From Flavobacterium sp. CYK-55 (GTDB taxonomy: Bacteria > Bacteroidota > Bacteroidia > Flavobacteriales > Flavobacteriaceae), in NCBI RefSeq assembly GCF_018413465.1, contig NZ_JAHCDK010000003.1, forward strand, positions 124,001-188,000: a stretch of 64,000 nt of DNA, written 5' to 3'. The translations under genes were made by a program, and so were the position numbers. This document shows, one piece after another, positions 45,633-56,512 of the stretch. The stretch's first letter is position 1. Each line of letters begins with the position of its first letter. Under the pieces are notes generated by a model that was given only the letters and a program-made list of their open reading frames with translations, was not told where the DNA came from and did not search any database.

Positions 45633-45929
45633 ATGGCAAATATCCAACAATCAGCTTCAGGTAAGAAAGATGGAGATATCAGATATCTTACACCTTTAAA
45701 TATAGAAACGAACAAAACCAAAAAATACTGTCGTTTTAAAAAAGCCGGTATCAAATATGTAGATTATAAAGATCCGGACTTCTTGTTGAAATTCGTAAAC
45801 GAGCAAGGTAAAATTTTACCTCGTCGTCTGACAGGAACTTCTTTGAAATATCAAAGAAAAGTGTCAGTTGCTATCAAAAGAGCCAGACATTTAGCATTAT
45901 TGCCATATGTGGCTGATTTACTAAAATAA
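45633..45929 (+). CDS. rpsR: 30S ribosomal protein S18
   Basis: 98 aa, with an N-terminal extension of about 25 residues relative to E. coli S18, as in other Bacteroidota. Core: [22 protein letters not shown] and [31 protein letters not shown]. Two bp after rpsF. S18 binds S6 and lies near the mRNA exit region. Changes in this phylum's S18 neighbourhood are linked to its weak use of Shine-Dalgarno pairing. Confidence 0.98.
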   Translation: MANIQQSASGKKDGDIRYLTPLNIETNKTKKYCRFKKAGIKYVDYKDPDFLLKFVNEQGKILPRRLTGTSLKYQRKVSVAIKRARHLALLPYVADLLK

Positions 45930-45944
45930 TAAGGAAGAGCAATT

Positions 45945-46385
45945 ATGGAACTTATATTAAAGAAAGACGTACAGAATTTAGGTTTTAAAGATGATATCGT
46001 AACAGTAAAAGCTGGTTACGGTCGCAACTACCTTATTCCACAAGGTTTTGCTCACATGGCAACACCTTCAGCTAAAAAAGTATTGGCTGAAAACTTAAAA
46101 CAAAAAGCGCACAAAGAAGCAAAATTAGTGAGTGATGCTCAAGCATTAGGCGAAGCTTTGAAAGCGGTTGAAATCAAAATTTTCTCTAAAGCAGGTGGCG
46201 AAAAATTGTTTGGTTCAGTGACCAACATGAACATCGCTGAAGCATTAGAAAAAGCAGGTCATAATATTGACAGAAAATTCATCACCAGCGGAATCGTTAA
46301 ACGTACAGGTAAATATACTGCCAACGTTCGTTTACACAGAGAAGTTGTGGTTGAATTATCATACGAAGTAATTGCTGAGCAATAA
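45945..46385 (+). CDS. rplI: 50S ribosomal protein L9
   Basis: 146 aa. The N-terminal L9 domain MELILKKDVQNLGFKDDIVTVKAGYGRNYLIPQG is followed by the long connecting helix and the C-terminal rRNA-binding domain (KLFGSVTNMNIAEALEKAG). An unusually clear purine-rich ribosome site AAGGAAGAG lies 6-14 nt before the start. Last gene of the operon, followed by a strong terminator. Confidence 0.98.
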   Translation: MELILKKDVQNLGFKDDIVTVKAGYGRNYLIPQGFAHMATPSAKKVLAENLKQKAHKEAKLVSDAQALGEALKAVEIKIFSKAGGEKLFGSVTNMNIAEALEKAGHNIDRKFITSGIVKRTGKYTANVRLHREVVVELSYEVIAEQ

Positions 46386-46408
46386 TATTTCGAAATACTT
46401 TTTTCAAG

Positions 46409-46439
46409 AATCCCGATTTTTAAGTCGGGATTTTTTTTT
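46409..46439 (+). terminator. Terminator of the rpsF-rpsR-rplI operon
   Basis: AATCCCGA / TCGGGATT, 8-bp perfect stem with an 8-nt loop, followed by eight or more T, 23 nt after the rplI stop codon. Confidence 0.9.
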
Positions 46440-46444
46440 AATTT

Positions 46445-46526
46445 AAAGCTCATCCGGCTATCCGCTTTATCTTTTGTTCTGAACACCAGAACAAAAGGAT
46501 ATCGCTTCTATCCGGGCTAGGGTTTT
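46445..46526. repeat. Intergenic hairpin repeat, copy 2
   Basis: Flanks AGCTCATCCGGCTATCCGC-TTTATC and GGATATCGCTTCTATCCGGGCTAGGG enclose a perfect hairpin CTTTTGTTCTG / CAGAACAAAAG (4-nt loop after a short offset). The flanks align with copies 1 and 3 while the hairpin sequence is unrelated. It lies just after the rplI terminator. The following 46527-46645 contains only a short palindrome (AGTCCA-C-TGGACT) and no recognisable gene. Confidence 0.8.
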
Positions 46527-46645
46527 AGTAACACCTTAGGGCTTTATTTGCATATTTATAAGGAATGATACCTGAAGTCCACTGGACTCCCTCCTCTTAA
46601 TATCAAATGGGCTAGTGCATTCAACTACAAATTAGCATTCGTATC

Positions 46646-47119
46646 ATGAAATACGCTCGATTAACCCAAGAACAGTTTGAAGAATTACACCCTGAATTCA
46701 TTAACTTTCTCGCATCTCAAACCATTGATAAAAACGAATGGGACGAACTCAAAGCTCAGAAACCAGAAGTAGCTGAACAGGAACTTGATGTTTTTTCAGA
46801 TCTTATTTGGGAAGGCGTGCTTTCAAGAACTCGTTACTTAGAGCATTTTTCAAATACCCATGTATTTTTGTTTGAATGTTTTGAATCGCACATCGAATCC
46901 ATCATCATCAAATCATTGCGCCCGGATATTGATTTGCTCAGTCAAGAAGGTTTGCAATGGCTCAACCAAGAAATGTTTGGGCCTGAGGTTGAAATCAGAT
47001 TAGGCCGGAAAAACTATACGCAAGAGCGCAATGCAGATATTTTCAGCTTGATACAACAAGGCGCATATCTTAGCGGAGGCGAAATGTATCAACAACTCAT
47101 GCAGGTAATTCGTTCGTAA
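46646..47119 (+). CDS. DUF6495-family protein
   Basis: 157 aa. It begins MKYARLTQEQFEELHPEFIN and contains KPEVAEQELDVFSDLIWEGVLSR and, near the end, NADIFSLIQQGAYLSGGEMY, which I recall as the DUF6495 pattern of Bacteroidota. Acidic, cytosolic, no membrane helix. It sits upstream of ligA with 62 bp between. Function unknown. Confidence 0.8.
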   Translation: MKYARLTQEQFEELHPEFINFLASQTIDKNEWDELKAQKPEVAEQELDVFSDLIWEGVLSRTRYLEHFSNTHVFLFECFESHIESIIIKSLRPDIDLLSQEGLQWLNQEMFGPEVEIRLGRKNYTQERNADIFSLIQQGAYLSGGEMYQQLMQVIRS

Positions 47120-47178
47120 GTTTTTCCGTCAGACTGTGATAAATTAGCTATTTTAGTCAATCGATTTACAACAGTTAA

Positions 47179-49846
<2,668 letters not shown>

Positions 49847-49922
49847 TTGGTTTTTTGCTAATTCCCAAAACATTATTTAATAATTTATGTAAATTTAGCC
49901 GAGAAAAACCACACCACGCATC

Positions 49923-50651
49923 ATGAAAAAGAAAAGCGAGGTTTTGTTCAAAAAAAGATTGATCAAACCATTTATAGCCATTTACTTTTTCCTTTCGCTA
50001 GTTGAAGTGCTAGCTGAGTATTACAACGATTCATTTTATATATCGTTGTCAAAGCCTTTTTTGATGCCTTTATTAATTTTAATCTATTACCTATCATCTA
50101 AAAGGTTTGACTTATATTTTGTATCAGCTTTGGTTTCGGCTTGGTTGGCCAATTTATTTTTGATGAAAAGCAGCCCAACCCATTTTATTATTGGCGCTTC
50201 TTTTATTCTTATCTATCGTTTGTTGGTGATGTCATTGGTATTGAGACGAGTAAGATTTCCTGGTTACGTTCCTTTTGTTTTAGGATGTTTACCATTTTTA
50301 TTTATTTTTTTATTTGTAGCTAATGTTGCCTATCATCAGCTCTCAAATCATTTTATATTGTACTTGATTCAAGGTATTTTCATGATTCTTTTTGGAGGAT
50401 TTTGTTTGAGTAGTTATGTTATAAAGTCTTCTATTTCAAACACTTTTTTGCTTGTAAGTACGATGCTTTTTACTGCTACTCAATTTATTGTAGTTATCAA
50501 AGGTTTTCATTCTAGTTTGGATCAATTACAAGCGGTAGCTATGCTGTTTTTTGCTGCAGCCCAATACCTTTTGTATAAGTTTATGGTTCGTGATGAACGA
50601 AAGAGACGTCGTTACTCAATTGTTAATCAAAGCCGAAGAATGAAGGCTTGA
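49923..50651 (+). CDS. Degenerate YhhN-like membrane protein (array 2 of 4)
   Basis: 242 aa, about eight helices. SKP is kept (about 43-45), but the GD position reads AN (LVSAWLANLFLM, about 76-77) and the SD position reads within LVSTMLFTATQFIVVIKGF, without Asp. The basic C-terminal tail (RDERKRRRYSIVNQSRRMK) is extra. If the family is an enzyme, this copy has lost its key acids. It starts 76 bp after the first copy and lies 6 bp before the third. Confidence 0.7.
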   Translation: MKKKSEVLFKKRLIKPFIAIYFFLSLVEVLAEYYNDSFYISLSKPFLMPLLILIYYLSSKRFDLYFVSALVSAWLANLFLMKSSPTHFIIGASFILIYRLLVMSLVLRRVRFPGYVPFVLGCLPFLFIFLFVANVAYHQLSNHFILYLIQGIFMILFGGFCLSSYVIKSSISNTFLLVSTMLFTATQFIVVIKGFHSSLDQLQAVAMLFFAAAQYLLYKFMVRDERKRRRYSIVNQSRRMKA

Positions 50652-50657
50652 TAAGTG

Positions 50658-51353
50658 ATGATTTTATTCGACCAACATATACGATCACGAGTACTCACCA
50701 GTGCTTATTTTTTGATGATTCTTGTTGAAATATTAGCTTCAATAATCAATTATCAACCACTGATTTTTGCTGCTCATGTAGCATTACCCATTTTATTACT
50801 CGGTTTGTATTTTAATGAGTTCAAATCAAAATCTACCCTAATGTTGGTATTGTTACTGGTACAAATTGTCAGTAATGTTTATTATTTTTTTGCTATGACC
50901 AACCTATTTGTTTATACTCTGGTTAGCTTTATTCTCTTGCGAATTTTATCTTTGATTTTGGTTTTTAAGAATACAACTAACCGAAACTACTTATACATAC
51001 TTACGGCTACTTTTCCGTTTTTACTTGTCTTTTTTTATTTAGCTTCGGTAACCAGCGATGTTTCAGATATTGAGTTTGACATACTTATTCTCCAAAATAT
51101 TTTGATATCAATTTTAGGCGGAGTATCAGTAGTAAACTATCTCAAAAATGACAACAGAACTCATTCATTACTCCTGATAAGTACGCTGCTATATATAGGA
51201 TTTCGATTTATTGTTTTTATAGAGCATTATTTTTTGAACGTAGAGTTTAACATCGTTTATAAACCTATTGAAATTATTTTATCGTCGTTGGCAACATTTT
51301 CTTTTTATAAATTTGTACAGACAGCCAACGAATCAAATCATGCAAACTCTTAA
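50658..51353 (+). CDS. Degenerate YhhN-like membrane protein (array 3 of 4)
   Basis: 231 aa from ATG 50658 (a GTG lies just upstream in frame), about eight helices. The KP motif is replaced (AAHVALPILLLG), GD reads SN (LVQIVSNVYYFF, about 72-73), and the late segment LLISTLLYIGFRFIVFIEHY matches that of copies 2 and 4, not copy 1. Overlaps copy 4 by 14 bp, so they are translated together. Confidence 0.68.
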   Translation: MILFDQHIRSRVLTSAYFLMILVEILASIINYQPLIFAAHVALPILLLGLYFNEFKSKSTLMLVLLLVQIVSNVYYFFAMTNLFVYTLVSFILLRILSLILVFKNTTNRNYLYILTATFPFLLVFFYLASVTSDVSDIEFDILILQNILISILGGVSVVNYLKNDNRTHSLLLISTLLYIGFRFIVFIEHYFLNVEFNIVYKPIEIILSSLATFSFYKFVQTANESNHANS

Positions 51354-52026
51354 ATCACATATTGTTAGCATTTTATTTTTTTGGGTTACCCTTGTATTGA
51401 TTATTTCTGAATATAATCAATGGGAGCTTGCTTTATATATATTTAAACCTATTTTAATTCCGCTTATATTGTGGCAATATCTTAAGACAGCCAAAAAAGT
51501 TTGTTATTGGTATGTAATAGCACTCGTATTTGCCTTTTTATCCAATTTATTCCTATTGTCATATAGTTCAGAGTGTGTAATGTTGGCCATTATTTCGTTT
51601 TTATTTTATCGTATAGCAACCATTATTACAGTTATAAAAGTGGGAAGCCCTGTTTTACTATTGCCGTTGGTATTGGCAACATTGCCCTTTATTTTTATTT
51701 TTTCGTATTTAATCTACATCATCATTCCGCCTGATAATCCGAACTTTTATCCGAGTATTATCAACGATTTGATTATTTCAATCTTTAGTGGTTTGGGATT
51801 GTCTCAATACGTAATGTATGACAACAAGCAAAACTCTTGGCTCATCATCAGTACATTATTGTTTACTTTTTTGGTGGTGGTTTTTATGATTCAACATTTT
51901 TATCTTTCAAACATAGTTTTTCAGCCTGTCTCAGCTTTGGTTTTCTCGCTTGGACATTATGCGTTTTACATGTTTATGAAAGAAACCGAATCTGATGAAA
52001 ATCAAACGATGATCGATCTTCCGTGA
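51340..52026 (+). CDS. Degenerate YhhN-like membrane protein (array 4 of 4)
   Basis: 228 aa from ATG 51340 (the longer frame reads into copy 3), about eight helices. KP is kept (FKPILIPLIL), GD reads SN (LVFAFLSNLFLLS, about 68-69), and the late motif is LIISTLLFTFLVVVFMIQHF. The C-terminal tail is acidic. It is convergent with the nucleotidase-like gene and overlaps it by 25 bp. Confidence 0.68.
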   Translation: MQTLKSHIVSILFFWVTLVLIISEYNQWELALYIFKPILIPLILWQYLKTAKKVCYWYVIALVFAFLSNLFLLSYSSECVMLAIISFLFYRIATIITVIKVGSPVLLLPLVLATLPFIFIFSYLIYIIIPPDNPNFYPSIINDLIISIFSGLGLSQYVMYDNKQNSWLIISTLLFTFLVVVFMIQHFYLSNIVFQPVSALVFSLGHYAFYMFMKETESDENQTMIDLP

Positions 52027-52913
52027 TTGGCTTTTTGGTTGTCAGAATCAAAATAAAAGTCAATTCGCCCTAAGTTGATACCGTAACAGCCCACTTGATT
52101 CACCAAGACTTCTTGATCAACTGCGTTTTTTAAAACTGTAGGTTTGTCTAAAAATGTATGCGTGTGCCCGCCAATAATCAAATCAATATCTTGGGTTAAA
52201 GCCGCCAATTTTACATCGCAAATTTTATCAGGTTCATTCTTGTACTGATAACCCAAATGCGACAGACAAATCACTAAATCACAATGTTGTTCCTGTTTCA
52301 GAATTCGGGCCATATCTTGAGCAATTTCTACCGGATCGTTATAAACCGTTTCTTTTGAGTTTTTTTTGTCTACCAAGCCTTCTAGCTGAACGCCCAAACC
52401 AAAAACACCCACTTTAATTCCGTCTTTATTGAAAATTTTATACGGCGGAATCAATCCGTTGAGCACTGTGTTTTTAAAATCGTAATTGGCCGATACAAAT
52501 CCAAAACCAGCATTGTGCAATTGCGCATGAAAGCCATCAATTCCGTTGTCAAAATCATGGTTGCCGAGTGTGGCCAAATCATATTTCATCATAGTCATGA
52601 GCTTAAATTCAAGCTCGCCACCATAATAATTAAAATAAGGCGTTCCTTGAAAAATATCACCGGCATCCAGCAAGAGCACATTTGAACTTTCAGCCCGAAT
52701 TGATTCAATCAAAGCTGCCCGACGAGCCACACCGCCCATATTCGGGTTTTTCGGATGCGTCGGCGGAAACGGATCAATATAACTGTGCACATCATTGGTA
52801 TGCAAAATGGTCAAATGCTTTTTCTTGGCCGATTGAAAACTGCTCAAACCGAGTCCCAAACCAACCAAGGCGGTCGATGCCAATGTTTTTTCAATAAAAT
52901 CGCGTCTTTTCAT
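52002..52913 (-). CDS. Metallophosphatase (5'-nucleotidase N-terminal-type), Tat-exported
   Basis: 303 aa. A twin-arginine-like signal (MKRRDFIEKTLASTALVGLG) precedes a calcineurin-like phosphoesterase with LHTNDVH, LLDAGDIFQGTPYF, LGNHDFDNG, SHLGY and GGHTHTF, the full dimetal motif set of UshA/5'-nucleotidases. The usual C-terminal substrate domain is missing and is encoded by the gene upstream (53043-53831), separated by a repeat element. Acts outside the cytoplasm on nucleotides or related esters. Confidence 0.92.
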   Translation of the reverse strand: MKRRDFIEKTLASTALVGLGLGLSSFQSAKKKHLTILHTNDVHSYIDPFPPTHPKNPNMGGVARRAALIESIRAESSNVLLLDAGDIFQGTPYFNYYGGELEFKLMTMMKYDLATLGNHDFDNGIDGFHAQLHNAGFGFVSANYDFKNTVLNGLIPPYKIFNKDGIKVGVFGLGVQLEGLVDKKNSKETVYNDPVEIAQDMARILKQEQHCDLVICLSHLGYQYKNEPDKICDVKLAALTQDIDLIIGGHTHTFLDKPTVLKNAVDQEVLVNQVGCYGINLGRIDFYFDSDNQKANHGRSIIV

Positions 52914-52949
52914 ATGAAGAATAATCAGTACAAATTGATTTTTAATTTA

Positions 52950-53051
52950 GAGCTAATCCCGCTTTTCGCCTTTATCTCGCTGCGTAAACTCCGCGAGGAT
53001 GCCGGCTTCACTCGAACGAAGTGACAGCCGAAGGAATCGAGGCTAGGGCTG
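52950..53051. repeat. Intergenic hairpin repeat, copy 3
   Basis: Flank AGCTAATCCCGCTTTTCGC-TTTATC, hairpin CTCGCTGCG/CGCGAG, GGATGCCGGCT, an extra second hairpin around TTCACTCGAACGAAGTGA, and right flank ATCGAGGCTAGGGC. It is the longest of the three copies. The CTAG in its right end is read on the minus strand as the TAG stop codon of the neighbouring 5'-nucleotidase C-terminal gene. Confidence 0.82.
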
Positions 53052-53831
53052 CTGTCCTTCAATCGTGATTCGTTGATCTTGAATCAGCGGAATGGTGTCA
53101 ACATCTTTAAAATAGTCAATCAAGATATTTCTGAGTTTATAATCTAAATCGTATTTGTAAATTCCTTTTTTAAAGAAGTTCATATTATCACCACCGTTGG
53201 ATAAATAATCGTTGGTGCCCACGTAATAAATTTGGTTCGAATAAAATGGTTTTCCTTGAATTTGAATATTTTTGGGTCTATTATCTGTTCCAATAGTAAA
53301 AGTAATTCCACTGATGGGATGTGGCTTTTTCTCAGTAATGATATATTGGAGCATTTCTTCAATTTGTTCGCCTTTGAGGGCAATTACCACCAAACTATTT
53401 TCAAATGGCATGATCTCAAAAGCGGTTCTGGCTGTTACATTTCCTTGCGGAATAATAGAGCGAATTCCGCCGTGGTTGAGCAAAACAATATCAATTGATT
53501 TTTTCTCTCGGCTCTGAAAAACCGGATTGCCTTTTTGCATGACCACATCGGCAAACAAATTGCCCATCGGAGTTTGCCATTGACCGTTTTTGTCTAATGT
53601 TTGGGGTGCAAATGCCAAAACTGCACTCAAATCCTGATCAATATGCTCTCGATAAGGTTTGATAAATTGCTCAATTTCAGCAGCTTCTTTTTGTTGGTCA
53701 GTAATACCAATTTCTTTACCGGTAACTTGGTCAACATAAAGTTTTTGATGACCGCAAGAAATGCCCAGTAAAAATGTTAAGAATAAAACAAAATAAACCG
53801 TAAGAGCGTTATAGTTTTTTAGTTTTGGCAT
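53043..53831 (-). CDS. 5'-Nucleotidase C-terminal-domain lipoprotein
   Basis: 262 aa. A lipoprotein signal ends in LLGISC with the lipid-anchored Cys near residue 26. The rest is the 5_nucleotid_C domain: NLFADVVMQKG, IVLLNHGGIRSIIPQGNVTARTAFEIMPFENSLVVIALKG and YYVGTNDYLSNGGDNM, including the Asn/Gly-rich purine pocket. It lacks the metallophosphatase half, which is the next gene, so the two probably form one enzyme. The stop codon lies inside a repeat element. Confidence 0.9.
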   Translation of the reverse strand: MPKLKNYNALTVYFVLFLTFLLGISCGHQKLYVDQVTGKEIGITDQQKEAAEIEQFIKPYREHIDQDLSAVLAFAPQTLDKNGQWQTPMGNLFADVVMQKGNPVFQSREKKSIDIVLLNHGGIRSIIPQGNVTARTAFEIMPFENSLVVIALKGEQIEEMLQYIITEKKPHPISGITFTIGTDNRPKNIQIQGKPFYSNQIYYVGTNDYLSNGGDNMNFFKKGIYKYDLDYKLRNILIDYFKDVDTIPLIQDQRITIEGQQP

Positions 53832-53879
53832 CCTGAATGAAACTTATTTAATTAAATTTGTGAACCAAGTAAAAGTAGT

Positions 53880-54398
53880 ATGTTTTTAAATTATTTGAAG
53901 AATTTTTTTACGCAAAAAACCGTTAAGAAAAATCTCTCTAATGTAAAACATATTGATTCACCCAAAGCTATTGAAACCGTTGGGATTATATTTGACGAAA
54001 CCTACTTTTACGAGCGTCAAGCTTTAGTTGACCAATTAGTTAAAAACGGAATTCAAGAAAACAATATTAGCGTATTGGTTTTCAAAGACAAAATCAAAAA
54101 AAAAGAAACTTTTGACTATCCGGTTTTTAGTCACAATGACTTAAGCTGGAAGGCTACGTTTGACAAATCAGAAGTAAAGAATTTTACAGCTCAGAAGTTT
54201 GATTTATTGATTAATTATTATGATACAGAAAAGGCTGCTTTGCTTTTGGCAACAAATCAATCTAAAGCAGCTTTTAAAGTCGGATTTGCTTCAATTGACA
54301 AGAAACTAAACAATTTGATGATTAACACCAATGCCGAAAATTTTCAAGTTTTTGTTGAAGAACTTTTCAAGTATTTAAAAATATTAAACAAAATATAA
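53880..54398 (+). CDS. DUF6913-type protein
   Basis: 172 aa. The N-terminal basic segment ([18 protein letters not shown]) is followed by an alpha/beta core: [51 protein letters not shown] recall this as the Bacteroidota DUF6913 family regularly upstream of dapA, as here (1 bp gap). No signal peptide. Function unknown. A CTG-N17-TAAATTTG promoter-like pair lies at 53833-53860. Confidence 0.78.
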   Translation: MFLNYLKNFFTQKTVKKNLSNVKHIDSPKAIETVGIIFDETYFYERQALVDQLVKNGIQENNISVLVFKDKIKKKETFDYPVFSHNDLSWKATFDKSEVKNFTAQKFDLLINYYDTEKAALLLATNQSKAAFKVGFASIDKKLNNLMINTNAENFQVFVEELFKYLKILNKI

Positions 54399-54399
54399 C

Positions 54400-55284
54400 A
54401 TGCAATCTCTTATTGGCACCGGAGTAGCTCTGGTCACACCGTTTAAAAATGACTTTTCTGTAGATGTTGCGGCACTCAAAAGAATCGTTGATTTTCAAGT
54501 TGAAAACAAAATTGAATATTTAGTGGTTTTAGGAACCACCGCTGAGAGTGCTACACTTTCAAAAGCCGAGAAAGAGCTGGTTATTCAAACCGTTATTGAA
54601 GCCAACAAGGGTAGATTACCACTGGTTTTAGGCGTCGGAAGCAACAATACTGCCGAGGTTGTTGAAGAGTTAAAAACCAGCGATTTGTCAGCTTTTGAAG
54701 CTATTTTATCGGTTTCTCCATATTACAACAAACCAACGCAAGAAGGTATATATCAACACTTCAAAGCCATTGCCGAAGTTTCACCAAAACCAATTATTTT
54801 GTATAATGTTCCCGGTAGAACTTCAAGCAATATGTTGCCTTCAACAGTGATTCGATTAGCACAAGACTTTAAAAACATCGTTGCTATCAAAGAAGCGGCT
54901 GGTGATTTGGTTCAAGCCATGCAACTCATTCAACATAAACCTAAAGATTTCTTGGTGATTTCAGGTGATGATATGATTGCTTTGCCCATGGTTTTGGCCG
55001 GTGGAAGCGGAGTGATTTCTGTAATTGCCGAAGGCTGTCCGAAAGATTTTTCAGAAATGATTCGTCTTGGTTTACAGCGAAAAGTAGATGAAGCTTATGC
55101 ATTGCATTATCGTTATGCCGACTTGATTGATATGATTTTTGAACAAGGTAATCCGGCCGGAATCAAAGAAGTTTTCAAATCACTTGGATTGTCTGAAAAT
55201 ACTGTCCGATTGCCATTGGTAAACGTCAATCAAGATTTAGCTGATAGAATCAAACTAATCGTTAAAAATCTAAATATCACTTAG
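54400..55284 (+). CDS. dapA: 4-Hydroxy-tetrahydrodipicolinate synthase DapA
   Basis: 294 aa. Schiff-base Lys K164 (VAIKEAAGD), Tyr135 in [13 protein letters not shown] with Arg140, and [11 protein letters not shown] (about 44-54) are the DapA active-site set. It condenses pyruvate with aspartate semialdehyde at the first committed step to lysine and meso-diaminopimelate for the cell wall. Translationally linked to the DUF6913 gene upstream. Confidence 0.96.
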   Translation: MQSLIGTGVALVTPFKNDFSVDVAALKRIVDFQVENKIEYLVVLGTTAESATLSKAEKELVIQTVIEANKGRLPLVLGVGSNNTAEVVEELKTSDLSAFEAILSVSPYYNKPTQEGIYQHFKAIAEVSPKPIILYNVPGRTSSNMLPSTVIRLAQDFKNIVAIKEAAGDLVQAMQLIQHKPKDFLVISGDDMIALPMVLAGGSGVISVIAEGCPKDFSEMIRLGLQRKVDEAYALHYRYADLIDMIFEQGNPAGIKEVFKSLGLSENTVRLPLVNVNQDLADRIKLIVKNLNIT

Positions 55285-55307
55285 TATTTGAGCTAATAAA
55301 AAATATT

Positions 55308-55336
55308 TTGTCGTAACCAATTTATAACTACATTTG
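55308..55336 (+). promoter_or_regulatory. Promoter of the bamD-rpoZ-coaBC operon
   Basis: TTG (55308-55310), 18 bp, TACATTTG (55329-55336). The leader to the bamD start is about 40 nt. Confidence 0.75.
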
Positions 55337-55383
55337 CAGTTCGTTTTTAAAGACGAGGCTAGAGCATTGTTCTGGACATTTTT

Positions 55384-56178
55384 ATGAAGAAACTTTTTCT
55401 ATTATTCAGTTGGCCATTATTAATGGTTTCATGTGGTCAATATCAGAAGGCACTAAAGTCTGAAGATATGGCTGTTAAATATGAAGCCGCAGTCCAAAAA
55501 TACGAAGCCAAAAAGTACAGCAAAGCAATTCGTTTGTTTGAGCAAATGGCTCCGGCATTTAGAGGAAAACCACAGTCTGAAAAAATGTTCTACATGTATG
55601 CTCAGTCTTATTACAAAACAGAACAATGCTATTTAGCAGGTTATCAATTTGAGAGCTTTGTTTCGAGCTATCCAAAAAGTGAAAAGGTTGAAGAAGCTGC
55701 ATTTTTAGAAGGTTTATGTTTTTCTAAATTGTCACCAACATACAGTTTAGATCAAGCTGATACATATAAGGCGATCAATAAGTTACAATCTTTTATTGAT
55801 ACATATCCAAATTCTACCTATTTACCTGAAGCCAATGCTACGCTAAAAAAATTGACTGATAAAATTGAAAAAAAGTACTTTGAAATTGCCAAGCAATACA
55901 ATACAATTTCAGATTATAAATCAGCTTTGGTTGTTTTAGATAATTTTGTTTCAGATTTTCCGGGTACCAAATACAAAGAAGAAGCATTGTTTTTAAAATT
56001 AGATTCTGCCTACAAGCTTGCCATCAACAGTATTCCATCCAAAATGGAAGAACGTTTTAAAAATGCTAAAATGGCTTACACCGGATTGATGAAATTTAAG
56101 GACAATACAGAATATAAAGTCAAAGCCGACCAAATGTTGGCAAGAATTGAAGAAGAATTAAAAAAATACGAAAAATAA
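55384..56178 (+). CDS. bamD: Outer membrane protein assembly factor BamD
   Basis: 264 aa. The signal peptide ends in LLMVSC with the lipid-anchored Cys near residue 17. Five TPR-like repeats follow, as in BamD/YfiO, for example KYSKAIRLFEQMAPAFRGKPQSEKMFYMYAQSYYK and SEKVEEAAFLEGLCFSKLSP. It is an essential part of the BAM complex inserting beta-barrel proteins. First gene of a run with rpoZ, coaBC, DUF4835 and recN. Confidence 0.93.
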   Translation: MKKLFLLFSWPLLMVSCGQYQKALKSEDMAVKYEAAVQKYEAKKYSKAIRLFEQMAPAFRGKPQSEKMFYMYAQSYYKTEQCYLAGYQFESFVSSYPKSEKVEEAAFLEGLCFSKLSPTYSLDQADTYKAINKLQSFIDTYPNSTYLPEANATLKKLTDKIEKKYFEIAKQYNTISDYKSALVVLDNFVSDFPGTKYKEEALFLKLDSAYKLAINSIPSKMEERFKNAKMAYTGLMKFKDNTEYKVKADQMLARIEEELKKYEK

Positions 56179-56185
56179 AAACGTC

Positions 56186-56503
56186 ATGGATTTGAAGAAA
56201 ACCAATGCTCCGGTAAACACTATTACATACAACAAGTCTCAACTTGAAGAGCCTACCGGAAACATTTATGAAGCCATTACCATCATGGCCAAAAGAGCCA
56301 ATCAAATCAATTCTGAAATCAAAAAAGAATTGACTGAAAAACTCGAAGAATTTGCTACCTATAACGACAGCCTTGAAGAAGTTTTTGAAAATAAGGAGCA
56401 AATTGAGGTTTCAAAATTCTACGAAAAACTTCCTAAGCCTCATGCTTTAGCAGTTCAAGAATGGATGGATGGTAAAATTTACCACCGAAACGAAAAAAAA
56501 TAA
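56186..56503 (+). CDS. rpoZ: RNA polymerase omega subunit (Bacteroidota type)
   Basis: 105 aa. The omega core is recognisable in EPTGNIYEAITIMAKRANQINSEIKKEL, where the classic N-R-Y/F-x-A-V-x-A-x-R-A pattern appears as NIYEAITIMAKRAN. The acidic C-terminal part is typical of this phylum. Omega stabilises the beta' subunit. It lies between bamD (7-bp gap) and coaBC (9-bp gap), a conserved context that supports the call. Confidence 0.87.
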   Translation: MDLKKTNAPVNTITYNKSQLEEPTGNIYEAITIMAKRANQINSEIKKELTEKLEEFATYNDSLEEVFENKEQIEVSKFYEKLPKPHALAVQEWMDGKIYHRNEKK

Positions 56504-56512
56504 TTTATAACC

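Noticed and set aside
46527..46645. Possible small gene or RNA between repeat copy 2 and the DUF6495 gene
   Set aside because: No start-stop frame of protein-like composition, no promoter match and only a 6-bp palindrome; nothing supportable.
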